Assembly (NCBI GenBank): GCA_934486735.1
Contig: CAKSQL010000003.1
Span: 62,001-126,000, forward strand
Direction of reading: 5' to 3'
Source: an uncultured Clostridia bacterium
GTDB taxonomy: Bacteria > Bacillota > Clostridia > UBA1381
DNA length: 64,000 nt
Shown here piece by piece: positions 34,146-43,212 of this stretch (positions are counted from its first letter, which is position 1; the number at the start of each line of letters is the position of its first letter). The position numbers and the translations under genes were made by a program. The notes below the pieces were generated by a model, which ran no database searches, was not told where the DNA came from, and saw only the letters and a program-made list of their open reading frames with translations.

Positions 34146-36548
34146 ATGGAGAAAATATGCCTTAACGGCGAGTGGAGAATGGTCGGAAACGGATATGACT
34201 GCATGGGGAATATCCCGGGATCCGTCTATTCGTTTCTGCTCGGCAGCAAGCTTGCGGATGACCCATATTATCGTGAAAATGAATGGGATTATCTTGAGCT
34301 GATGAATCATGACTATGTTTTTTCAAGAAAATTCGATTTTGAAAGAAAATCCGATGACCGCAGAATTTTGCTGCGCTGCGAGGGGCTTGATACCCTTACG
34401 GAGATCAGACTGAACGAAAATTTTGTCGCGTCAACCAAGAATATGCACAGGACATATGAATTTGATGTGAGCGAATATTTGAATGACGGGGAAAACAAGC
34501 TTGAAATCACTTTCCGTTCGCCTAACAAATACGTTGCAGAGAAGTATGTAAATGAGGAACTTATGGGCGCCGGTGACGCGCTGAAAGGATTTATGCATTT
34601 GCGCAAGGCACACTGCATGTTCGGCTGGGACTGGGGCGCGCGGCTGCCCGATGCAGGAATATGGCGCGATATATCGCTTATCCGCGAAAATTCCGCACGC
34701 CTTGCCGATGTGCGTATTACTCAGCGGCATGACGGCGGAAAAGTTTTTGTGACGGTGAACGCAGAGATTGGCGGCAGCGCGGATGCGGATATAGAGATAA
34801 CGTCTCCGCTCGGCAAAAAGATATCGGCAGTGAACGGCGAGGAAACAGAGATAAAAAATCCGCTGCTTTGGTGGCCGAACGGTCTCGGCGAGCAAAATTT
34901 GTATGAGGTTGCGGTTAATGTGACAGAGGACGGAAAGACTGTCGATTCCGCCGTAAAGAATATCGGTCTGCGCACAATGCGCCTGGTGAGGGAAAATGAC
35001 AAATACGGTCAGAGCTTTTGCCATGAAGTCAACGGTGTGAAGTTCTTTGCCATGGGCGCGGACTACATTCCCGAGGACAATATTTTGTCGCGTATCACTC
35101 CGGAGCGTACCGATAAGTTAATCAATCAATGCAAATCATGCAATTTCAATGCAATCAGAGTATGGGGCGGCGGATATTATCCGGACGGCTTTTTCTATGA
35201 CAGCTGCGACAGGGCGGGTCTGGTGGTGTTCCAGGATATGATGTTCGCCTGCTCCGCTGTGTCTGCGGATGAAGATATGCATGAGGAGATAAGGCTTGAG
35301 TGCATCGACAACTTGAAAAGAATCCGCCACCATGCATGCATTGCTGTGATATCGGGCAACAACGAGGTCGAGGAGGAACTGGACGAGACGAGAGCTGAGG
35401 AGCGGAAAACATATCTGAAAATATTTGAGGACATGATGCCGTCGCTGATTGAAAAGCTTTGCCCGGAGATACCATATGTTCCGTCATCGCCGAGCACATG
35501 CGGACATTTTATTGATCCTCAGAATGAAAATTACGGAGACTCGCACTACTGGCAGGTATGGCATGGAAATAAGCCTTTTGCTGAGTACAGAAATCATTAT
35601 TTCAGATATTTGAGCGAATTTGGTTTTGAGTCATTCCCATGCGAAAAGACGATAAATTCGTTTACACTGCCATCGGACAGAAACATTTTCTCACGAATTA
35701 TGGAAATGCACCAGCGCAACTGCGGCGGAAATGCCAAAATCCTGTCATATCTTGGCGCGACATTCAAATATCCCAATGATTTTGCCACATTGTTATATAC
35801 TTCTCAGTTGCTCCAGGCAGAGGCAATCAGGTACGGAGTTGAGCATCTGCGCCGTAACCGCGGACGGTGCATGGGTGCATTGTATTGGCAGCTTAATGAC
35901 ATCTGGCCCGTTGCGTCGTGGGCAAGTATAGATTATTTCGGCAGATATAAGGCATTGCAGTATGTCGCAAAACGCTTTTTTGCACCTGTCTTGCTGTCGT
36001 GCTGCGAGACAGGCGAGACGACCACCCGGCCGTTTTGTACCATGGACTACACGCGGACGGACTTTTTCACAAAGGCGACTTTATGCGTGACGAATGACAC
36101 GAAAAATAAATTTTCGGGCATTGTTAAATGGAGCTTAAGGAGCGCAGATTCGCGTGTTTTGCAAAACGGTGAGACTGATGTGACGGCGGATGCGCTGAGC
36201 GCAGTTTGGCTTGATGAAATTGATTTTAACAAAACGGATGTAAGGCACAACTATTTGAGCTATGCACTTGTGAGTGAGGGCAAAACCATATCTGAGGGCA
36301 CTGTGCTATTTACCGCGCCGAAACATTTTGAGTTTGAAAACCCGTCGCTGTCATATGTTATAAACGGAAACGAAATAACTGTGACGGCGGAGAAATATGC
36401 AAGGTATGTTGAGATAGATTCGCCCGACAGCGATTTTGTGCTCAGCGACAACTACTTTGATCTCAACAGCGGCGAGAGCAAGACGGTTAAATTGCTTGAA
36501 GGCAAATTCGGAGAGATTAAATTAAGAAGTGTGTACGATATAAAATAG
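34146..36548 (+). CDS. GH2 beta-mannosidase
   Basis: This 800-residue glycoside hydrolase of family 2 is of the beta-mannosidase type and releases mannose from beta-mannosides. The N-terminal jelly roll is at residues 1-170 (NGEWRMVGNGYDCMGNIPGSVYSFLL). The TIM barrel has FAMGADYIPEDN and the acid/base Glu in SGNNEVEEE near residue 415, with the nucleophile Glu in LSEFGFESFP about 90 residues later. There is no signal peptide, so it acts on short oligosaccharides in the cytoplasm. ATG 34146 follows GGAGGTG. Confidence 0.93.
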   Translation: MEKICLNGEWRMVGNGYDCMGNIPGSVYSFLLGSKLADDPYYRENEWDYLELMNHDYVFSRKFDFERKSDDRRILLRCEGLDTLTEIRLNENFVASTKNMHRTYEFDVSEYLNDGENKLEITFRSPNKYVAEKYVNEELMGAGDALKGFMHLRKAHCMFGWDWGARLPDAGIWRDISLIRENSARLADVRITQRHDGGKVFVTVNAEIGGSADADIEITSPLGKKISAVNGEETEIKNPLLWWPNGLGEQNLYEVAVNVTEDGKTVDSAVKNIGLRTMRLVRENDKYGQSFCHEVNGVKFFAMGADYIPEDNILSRITPERTDKLINQCKSCNFNAIRVWGGGYYPDGFFYDSCDRAGLVVFQDMMFACSAVSADEDMHEEIRLECIDNLKRIRHHACIAVISGNNEVEEELDETRAEERKTYLKIFEDMMPSLIEKLCPEIPYVPSSPSTCGHFIDPQNENYGDSHYWQVWHGNKPFAEYRNHYFRYLSEFGFESFPCEKTINSFTLPSDRNIFSRIMEMHQRNCGGNAKILSYLGATFKYPNDFATLLYTSQLLQAEAIRYGVEHLRRNRGRCMGALYWQLNDIWPVASWASIDYFGRYKALQYVAKRFFAPVLLSCCETGETTTRPFCTMDYTRTDFFTKATLCVTNDTKNKFSGIVKWSLRSADSRVLQNGETDVTADALSAVWLDEIDFNKTDVRHNYLSYALVSEGKTISEGTVLFTAPKHFEFENPSLSYVINGNEITVTAEKYARYVEIDSPDSDFVLSDNYFDLNSGESKTVKLLEGKFGEIKLRSVYDIK

Positions 36549-36571
36549 CTGTACTGTGTTTGCAGAGCGTG

Positions 36572-36610
36572 AAAAAAGTCTGTAAAATCAAAATTTTTAC
36601 AGACTTTTTT
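36572..36610 (+). terminator. rho-independent terminator
   Basis: AAAAAAGTCTGTAAAA pairs with TTTTACAGACTTTTTT. It lies just after the beta-mannosidase gene. Confidence 0.9.
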
Positions 36611-36685
36611 ACATTTTAATTATGTTATTTCAGTTGTCCGATTATGCAACAGCCGGCGGATTGAATTTTGTATATTCTCTGTATT

Positions 36686-37366
36686 TTAGTCGTTTGTCAA
36701 ATCTCCGCTGCCCGAAACGGGAATCGCCTCGCCCAAAACGGTCGGCTGCGGCTTTATTATGCATTTTACAAAATCCTTATCCCTTGCCAGCATCTCGCGC
36801 AGAATCACATATCTTTCGCCGCGGTATTGTCTGAGACTGGCACTCACGCCCTTTGCGTTTATCCCGAGCGCGGAAGCGATATAAAGCGCGCGGTTTAAAT
36901 GAAAGTTTTGCGTCACAATGACTGCGTTGTTTACTTCGAAAATATCCCTTGCCCTGTACATACTGTCGTAGGTGGAAAAACCGGCGTGATCCATAAAAAC
37001 GTCTTCAGACGGGACACCGTTTTCCATGGCATAGTTTTTCATGGTATTAACCTCGTCATAATTTGCTCTGCCATGGTCGCCGCTCATGATAAGCTTGGGG
37101 ACGATGCCTTTTTTATAAAGTCCTATCCCTGTTTTGAGCCTGTCCTCCAGCATATGGGAGGGAGTGCCGTCGACACGTACTCCGCAGCCGAGAATAATCG
37201 CCGCGTCAAAGTCTTCGTTCGAAAGCGTATCTGCCGAGACAATTTTTTCGGCTGTCGAATCGACAACAAATGTGTTCACAGCATAGGCTGCAATAAGACA
37301 CACCGCAGCGAGTACCAAAAGAATTTGTATCAGGTTTTTGAATTTATTCATAAAAGTTTTTTTCAT
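36686..37366 (-). CDS. SanA/YdcF-like DUF218 membrane protein
   Basis: This 226-residue protein has one N-terminal membrane segment (residues 10-32) and an extracytoplasmic DUF218 domain of the SanA type. The core motifs are AIILGCGVRVDGTPSHML, LIMSGDHG, DHAGFSTYDSMYRA and VTQNFHLNRAL. E. coli SanA affects envelope permeability to vancomycin. ATG 37366 follows CGGAGC, and the upstream frame extension lacks a binding site. Confidence 0.88.
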   Translation of the reverse strand: MKKTFMNKFKNLIQILLVLAAVCLIAAYAVNTFVVDSTAEKIVSADTLSNEDFDAAIILGCGVRVDGTPSHMLEDRLKTGIGLYKKGIVPKLIMSGDHGRANYDEVNTMKNYAMENGVPSEDVFMDHAGFSTYDSMYRARDIFEVNNAVIVTQNFHLNRALYIASALGINAKGVSASLRQYRGERYVILREMLARDKDFVKCIIKPQPTVLGEAIPVSGSGDLTND

Positions 37367-37458
37367 GATAAGCTCCGTTCTGCTGCCCGGCATATACACC
37401 GGCAAACATGTCTAATATATTTTAAAATTGATGCCATTGATTAGTTCTGCATAATTAT

Positions 37459-37520
37459 TACCGGCATTTCGGCATCATCCGTACCAAAATTTATACTCAA
37501 AATCAGAGTTATAATTACGG
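37459..37520. repeat. remnant of the MITE-like repeat
   Basis: The segment TTTCGGCATCATCCGTACCAAAATTTATACTCAAAATCAGAGTT aligns with the right half of copy A (23319-23361 region), with several changes and no intact inverted repeats. It ends at the polC stop. Confidence 0.5.
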
Positions 37521-40500
37521 CTACATCAGTTCAAACAAATTAACCTGATCCGATTCGGGAAGTCCGTCCAGGCAGTGATTCGCCTGCAAAAGTTCGATGT
37601 TGGTTTTAGTTATGCCGCTTCGGATTCTTAAATCCTCGATTGTCTTGAACGGTCCTTGCTCTCTTGCCGCGGTGATGCCCTTTGCGGCATTTTCGCCCAT
37701 GCCGGGGAGTGCATTCAGCGGAGGCAGGATTCCCTCCGGCGTTTCCAAAAAGTTGACTGCGTGTGACTTGTACAGGTCGACAGGAACAAAGTTTATTCCG
37801 CGTGCGTACATCTCTATACATATCTCCAAAATAGGAATAAGATTTTCCTCTTTCGGCGAGATTGAACCGTTTTTCTTCCTTTCCAAAAGCTCTGCCATGG
37901 AGCGGCGCGCAATCTCCTCGCCGTTCGCCATGAGCGATGCGTCAAAGTCGTCGGCACGCACCGAGTAGTAAGCAATGTAGAAAGCGGTGGGGTAGTGCAC
38001 CTTGTAATACGCGATTCGGAAAGCCATTGTTACATATGCAACGGCATGCGCTTTCGGGAACATGTACTTGATTTTTTTGCATGATTCTATATACCAGTCC
38101 GGCACGCCGGCGGCTTTCATTGCCGCTTCGTCCTCCGGCTTTAAGCCCTTGCCCTTTCTGACGCTTTCCATTATCTTAAACGAATGTCCTGCCTCAACGC
38201 CCATATGAATCAGATAAAGCATGATATCGTCACGTGTACATATCGCTTCGGACAGCGTTGTCATGCCCTCTTTGATGTAATACTGCGCATTGTTCAGCCA
38301 CACATCGGTTCCATGCGACAGTCCCGAAATTCGGACAAGCTCGGCAAAGGTGGTCGGTGTGGTGTCCAAAAGCATCTGACGTACGAATTTTGTTCCGAAC
38401 TCCGGTATGCCGTAAGTCCCGACAGTCGTGCCGATGTCGCTTTTCAGCTTTAATGCTTTGTTTGAGGTGAAAAGACTCATTGTCTCGGTATCATCCAGCG
38501 GAATTGTCTGAGGGTCAAGCCCGGTCAGATCCTGGAGCATTTTTATTACGGTCGGGTCATCGTGACCAAGCTCGTCAAGCTTTAGGAGGTTTTGGTCTAT
38601 CGAGTGGTAATCGAAATGCGTTGTTATAATGTCCGAGTTCGGGTCGTCGGCAGGGTGCTGAACCGGGCAGAACTCATGAATGTCGTTCTTGTGTGGCACA
38701 ACTATAATTCCACCGGGGTGCTGACCGCTTGTACGCTTAACGCCTACGCAGCCTGCCGCAAGCCTTTTCATTTCGGCATTTCTTATCTGTTTGCCGGTTT
38801 CCTCGGCATATTTTTTCACATATCCGAACGCGGTTTTCTCAGCAACCGTTCCGATTGTCCCGGCTCTGAAAACGTAGCCCTCGCCGAAATATGTCTCGGT
38901 GTATTTGTGTATCACCGGCTGATAGTCACCGGAAAAGTTAAGGTCGATATCCGGCTCTTTGTCTCCCTTGAAGCCGAGAAAGGTCTCGAACGGGATATCA
39001 TGTCCGTCTTTTTTGTATTGAGTGCCGCATACGGGACAGATTTTGTCGGGAAGGTCACAGCCGGATATACCGGTTTGGTCGGTGATAAACTCCGAGTGCT
39101 TGCAGTTGGGGCAGATGTAGTGCGGAGGGAGCGAGTTTACCTCGGTTATATCGGACAAAAATGCAACAAATGACGAGCCGACCGAACCACGCGAGCCAAC
39201 CAAGTATCCGTCGCTGAGCGATTTTCTAACCAGCTCCTGCGCGATTCTGTACATAACCGAAAAGCCGTATGTGGTGATTGAGTGCAGTTCCTTGTCGAGA
39301 CGCTCCTGCACCAGCTTTGGCAGTGGATCGCCATATATCGACTTTGCTTTGTTGTTCGAGTCATTTATAATACCCTCCTGCGCACCCTCGATTTCCGGCG
39401 GACATTTCTCGGTCGGAATCGGGCGCACCGGCTCTATCATGTCGGCAATCAGATTCGTGTTCTCAACAACAACCTCGTATGCCTTTTCCTCGCCCAGATA
39501 TGCAAATTCTTCAAGCATTTCCTCAGTCGTGCGGAAGTATAACGGAGCCTGATCCTCCGCATCCTTGAAGCCTTTGTAATACATCAGGATTTTGCGGTAG
39601 TTTGCGCCCTCCGGGTCGAGAAAATGCACGTCGCAGGTAGCAGCAACCGGCTTGCCCATCTCCTCGCCGAGTGCGACTATTTCGCGGTTTAAATTTTGCA
39701 AATCCTCATCGGTGTTCACATCCGTATAGCTCGACTCGCGCTTCATATAAGCATTGTTGCCGATTGGCTGAATTTCCAGATAGTCGTAAAATTCTGCAAT
39801 TTTCTTTATTTCCTCATGCGGCTTTTTTTCCACAACCGCGCGGAAAAGCTCGCCTGCCTCACACGCGGAGCCGATTATTAGCCCCTCTCTTTTTCGCGCG
39901 AGCATGCTGCGCGGAATACGCGGCGTACGGTAGAAATATTTAAGATGCGATGCGCTCACCATTTCGTATATGTTTCTGATGCCCGTTTTGTTTTTGGCAA
40001 GCAAAATTATGTGATATGCCTTGCTGCGCTTGCAAGCGGCAGACATGTCATAAAGTTCGTTTAATTCAGCTAATTTTGTCTGACCTTTTTCGGTAAGCTC
40101 TGCCAGCATTTTAACAAATATATCCGCGGTCGCCTTGGCATCGTCAACCGCGCGGTGGTGATTTTCCAAAATGACTTTCAAATGCTTGGACAGTGTGTTA
40201 AGCTTGTGATTAGGCAACTCGGGATAAAGACAACGCGCAAGCTGAAGTGTGTCCATGTACGAAAAATCAAAGGGTATTCCGCAGTCGGCAGCGGCTTTTT
40301 TGACAAAGCCGACATCAAATTTTGCATTGTGCGCAACTAAAATCGAACCCTCGCAGAATTTTAAAAATTCGCCGAGTATTTCGTCTATCTTGGGCGCGTC
40401 TTTAACCATGTCGTCGGTTATTCCCGTCAGTTCCACAATCTTTGGCGGAATCGGCTCGCAGGGGTTTACAAATGTTCCCCAGCGCTCGGTCACTTCGCCA

Positions 40501-41561
40501 TTGACAACCTTTACTGCGCCTATCTCGGTGATGTGATTTATCTCGGACGAAAGTCCGGTTGTCTCAAGGTCGAAAACAACGAATGATGAATCGATTGTCT
40601 GAGCCTTCATATCATAGGAAATCTGAACGCTGTCGTCAATCAGATACCCCTCCACGCCGTAGAGAACCTTGATTTTTGCGTGGTTGTCCGACGCTTTCAT
40701 GCCATCGGGGTAGGACTGCACAACGCCATGATCGGTTATTGCAACGGCAGTGTGTCCCCAGCTGATGGCGCGGTTTATCAAATCCTTGGTGGAGGAGACG
40801 GCGTCCATCGCCGACATCTGTGTATGCATGTGCAGCTCAACGCGCTTTTTCTCGGCGTTATCCATGCGCACCTCTAAAGGCGGAGCGGACGCGATTGCGT
40901 TTGCCGAGATTATAACCTCGTGTGCGTAGTCGTTGTACTGCGCTTTGCCGCGCGCGACAATCCGCTTGCCCTTGGAAAGCTCCTTGACAAGCGTGTCGTA
41001 TGCGCTGTCGTCCTCTTTTTTATTCATGAAAAGCTGAACCGATATCGAGTCGTTTCGGTCGGTTATGTCGAGCACGAAAAGGTGATATTCCTTTTCTGTC
41101 TTTTTGCTTTTTATATCCTTTGTTTCCACTCCGAATATTTCGCCGCAGACGCAGACGGTTCCCGAGTTTTCACCGATTGACGATATAGGAGTTATGTCGC
41201 CGCGGATTGCGCTGCCGTACAGCATTTCGACAATTTCCGCCCTTTGGCGCTCTATCGGCTCGCCCGACTCATCGGTATGCCTTGCAACGTGAATGACAGG
41301 CATGGCTTTTCGGATGCGCTCCTGTCTTTTTTTTTCTTCTTCCTGCTTTATTTCGCTCAGGTCCTTGACATGGACACTGTTTAGATGATAGTAGTTTTTA
41401 AGCTGGTTTTCAAATTGTTCCAGCTGTTCGGCGGCGGCTTCGTCGTCCAAAAGAACCTCCATTCGGCGGCGCGTTTTGGACAATCTTATCTTCCGAACGC
41501 CGAGACTTGCGATTTCTCCGCTTTTAATCGAAGAAAACACAACATCAATACGTGGTTTCAA
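37521..41561 (-). CDS. polC: DNA polymerase III alpha subunit, PolC type
   Basis: This is the replicative polymerase of low-GC Gram-positive bacteria. In order it has an OB-fold (about 130-240), a PHP domain (VELHMHTQMSAMDAV), an inserted DnaQ-like 3'-5' exonuclease (FVVFDLETTGLSSE, then HNAKFDVGF), the palm with PDIDLNFSGDYQ, a zinc-binding Cys set (CPNC...CPVC) and a C-terminal HhH region. It has 1346 residues, about 90 fewer than B. subtilis PolC (about 1437), and the difference is at the N-terminus. The start is TTG 41561 behind AAAGGAGG. Confidence 0.95.
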   Translation of the reverse strand: MKPRIDVVFSSIKSGEIASLGVRKIRLSKTRRRMEVLLDDEAAAEQLEQFENQLKNYYHLNSVHVKDLSEIKQEEEKKRQERIRKAMPVIHVARHTDESGEPIERQRAEIVEMLYGSAIRGDITPISSIGENSGTVCVCGEIFGVETKDIKSKKTEKEYHLFVLDITDRNDSISVQLFMNKKEDDSAYDTLVKELSKGKRIVARGKAQYNDYAHEVIISANAIASAPPLEVRMDNAEKKRVELHMHTQMSAMDAVSSTKDLINRAISWGHTAVAITDHGVVQSYPDGMKASDNHAKIKVLYGVEGYLIDDSVQISYDMKAQTIDSSFVVFDLETTGLSSEINHITEIGAVKVVNGEVTERWGTFVNPCEPIPPKIVELTGITDDMVKDAPKIDEILGEFLKFCEGSILVAHNAKFDVGFVKKAAADCGIPFDFSYMDTLQLARCLYPELPNHKLNTLSKHLKVILENHHRAVDDAKATADIFVKMLAELTEKGQTKLAELNELYDMSAACKRSKAYHIILLAKNKTGIRNIYEMVSASHLKYFYRTPRIPRSMLARKREGLIIGSACEAGELFRAVVEKKPHEEIKKIAEFYDYLEIQPIGNNAYMKRESSYTDVNTDEDLQNLNREIVALGEEMGKPVAATCDVHFLDPEGANYRKILMYYKGFKDAEDQAPLYFRTTEEMLEEFAYLGEEKAYEVVVENTNLIADMIEPVRPIPTEKCPPEIEGAQEGIINDSNNKAKSIYGDPLPKLVQERLDKELHSITTYGFSVMYRIAQELVRKSLSDGYLVGSRGSVGSSFVAFLSDITEVNSLPPHYICPNCKHSEFITDQTGISGCDLPDKICPVCGTQYKKDGHDIPFETFLGFKGDKEPDIDLNFSGDYQPVIHKYTETYFGEGYVFRAGTIGTVAEKTAFGYVKKYAEETGKQIRNAEMKRLAAGCVGVKRTSGQHPGGIIVVPHKNDIHEFCPVQHPADDPNSDIITTHFDYHSIDQNLLKLDELGHDDPTVIKMLQDLTGLDPQTIPLDDTETMSLFTSNKALKLKSDIGTTVGTYGIPEFGTKFVRQMLLDTTPTTFAELVRISGLSHGTDVWLNNAQYYIKEGMTTLSEAICTRDDIMLYLIHMGVEAGHSFKIMESVRKGKGLKPEDEAAMKAAGVPDWYIESCKKIKYMFPKAHAVAYVTMAFRIAYYKVHYPTAFYIAYYSVRADDFDASLMANGEEIARRSMAELLERKKNGSISPKEENLIPILEICIEMYARGINFVPVDLYKSHAVNFLETPEGILPPLNALPGMGENAAKGITAAREQGPFKTIEDLRIRSGITKTNIELLQANHCLDGLPESDQVNLFELM

Positions 41562-41577
41562 TCGGATTCCTCCTTTA

Positions 41578-43092
41578 TTAAATGTGATACTTTCTTATAA
41601 AATAGGTCGGGGTGCAGCTCCACGCGTGACAAGCACTGTTGACCAATGCATCTCCGTAAGGGGAGCAGAACGGGTCATTTTTTACGAACACTTCCCAAAA
41701 TGTGTCCGCGCCAAGCTCTGCCATGCGACCCCAATAATCGGTTATATACTGCCGCGCTTCATCATAAAGCTTTGTCTTAAACAGCGCCTCGACAACGTAA
41801 TGATGCATATACGGCGTTACGGGATTTATATATTTTTCGTTCCCGATGCATTCTTTCAATATCCTTTTTGCATCCTCCTCAGATACGACATCTGCCAAAA
41901 TCATCCAAACCTGCGACTGAACGGAATATTGGTTTTTATCATATTCGTTTTGAAATACAGTTCCGTTGTACAAAAAATCAAATGCCGACTTTTTCAGTTT
42001 TTGTGAAAGCTCTCGGTAATTGTTCGCTTCGCTTTTTTTGTTCAGTTTTTCGCATAAATCCGCGAATTTTTTCACAGTGTAGATATATATTCCCATGCAG
42101 GCAGTGACGGGCTCCGCATCAGACCAGTCCACAAATGTCCACCATCCGTAGTTTTCGGGCATAACCAAAATCCCGTTTTTGTCCAGCATTTTTCTTGTTA
42201 TATCTATTTGCCGCTTGGCGGTATCAAACAAATCCTCGGTTACGGCTTTGTCCTTTGTATGCTCAAAATAATCGCACAGCGCAGCGGTAAAAAGCAAAGC
42301 ATAGCTTACAAGATATGCCTCGCCGGTTTCAACCTCCGGCGTTGTATATATGTAGGACGGCAGCAACCGCTCATCATCGTCAAAGGCTGCAAAAAGGTAT
42401 AGGCAGCGTTTCACTATATCGGAATTTCGGAACGTGTAATAATTCGCCAAAGCCTGAAGTCTGAAATCTCCGAGCCACAGCCTGCGGTCGCGTTTCGGAC
42501 CGTCCTCAAAAACATCCTGCATACACTCGGCGAGAGTATTAACCGAGATTCGGTCGATTTTTTTCATAATTGCATTGTCACAAGATGCATCGTCAAGCTT
42601 TGAAAAGTCTGCGCTGCTGCATGATATTGCAGTGAAATCATTCAGCGTAAAGGCAAAGGACGCCGCAATTACCGAAATCTCGACATATCGAAATGCATAT
42701 CGGCGGTTCAGACGAACCTCGCCTTTTGTATCAATCGTGATTATTTCCTCTTGAAGCCAGGACGGACAAAGACCGGGCTTATATGTACTAAAATCGCGAT
42801 ACGCTTCGTACGGAGTCTCGGCAAATTTAATCTTGAGCCTGACCGGTGCATCGAGATAATGCTTATATTGTCCGAGAGAAAAACGGAAAAATCCTGTAAT
42901 ATGTCTCCCGAAATCCAGGCAAATTTTATCTCCGGTGCCGTAGCTTTCTTTTTCTTCGGCAGGTATGGCCTTAACATTTTGAAAAGCATCTTCGTCTGCA
43001 ATAAAATCCACAGGGGAGTATGAGCGATATTCTTTTTTGTGTATTTTGGGCTTACAGCTTTCCGCTTTTTGAATAAATTCCTGTTTTCTCAT
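41578..43092 (-). CDS. GH78-like alpha-L-rhamnosidase family protein
   Basis: This 504-residue protein has the (alpha/alpha)6-barrel motifs of GH78 family rhamnosidases: EDGPKRDRRLWLGD with the likely acid/base and binding residues near 200, VDWSD, and the late SACHAWSCTPTYF. A short N-terminal beta domain precedes the barrel (CLDFGRHITGFFRF). It is shorter than most GH78 enzymes, which carry more beta domains, and lacks a signal peptide. It lies 17 bases upstream of polC on the same strand, probably sharing a transcript by chance. Confidence 0.8.
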   Translation of the reverse strand: MRKQEFIQKAESCKPKIHKKEYRSYSPVDFIADEDAFQNVKAIPAEEKESYGTGDKICLDFGRHITGFFRFSLGQYKHYLDAPVRLKIKFAETPYEAYRDFSTYKPGLCPSWLQEEIITIDTKGEVRLNRRYAFRYVEISVIAASFAFTLNDFTAISCSSADFSKLDDASCDNAIMKKIDRISVNTLAECMQDVFEDGPKRDRRLWLGDFRLQALANYYTFRNSDIVKRCLYLFAAFDDDERLLPSYIYTTPEVETGEAYLVSYALLFTAALCDYFEHTKDKAVTEDLFDTAKRQIDITRKMLDKNGILVMPENYGWWTFVDWSDAEPVTACMGIYIYTVKKFADLCEKLNKKSEANNYRELSQKLKKSAFDFLYNGTVFQNEYDKNQYSVQSQVWMILADVVSEEDAKRILKECIGNEKYINPVTPYMHHYVVEALFKTKLYDEARQYITDYWGRMAELGADTFWEVFVKNDPFCSPYGDALVNSACHAWSCTPTYFIRKYHI

Positions 43093-43212
43093 TAATATAC
43101 TCCTTTTGCCTTAATATATATCGTCTATACCTTATCCGGACCGAAATTCAATTGCAGAACACGCCAAACGCATTTGTGCGCCCGGCGTGCCTGCTGATTT
43201 TTAGAAATAATA

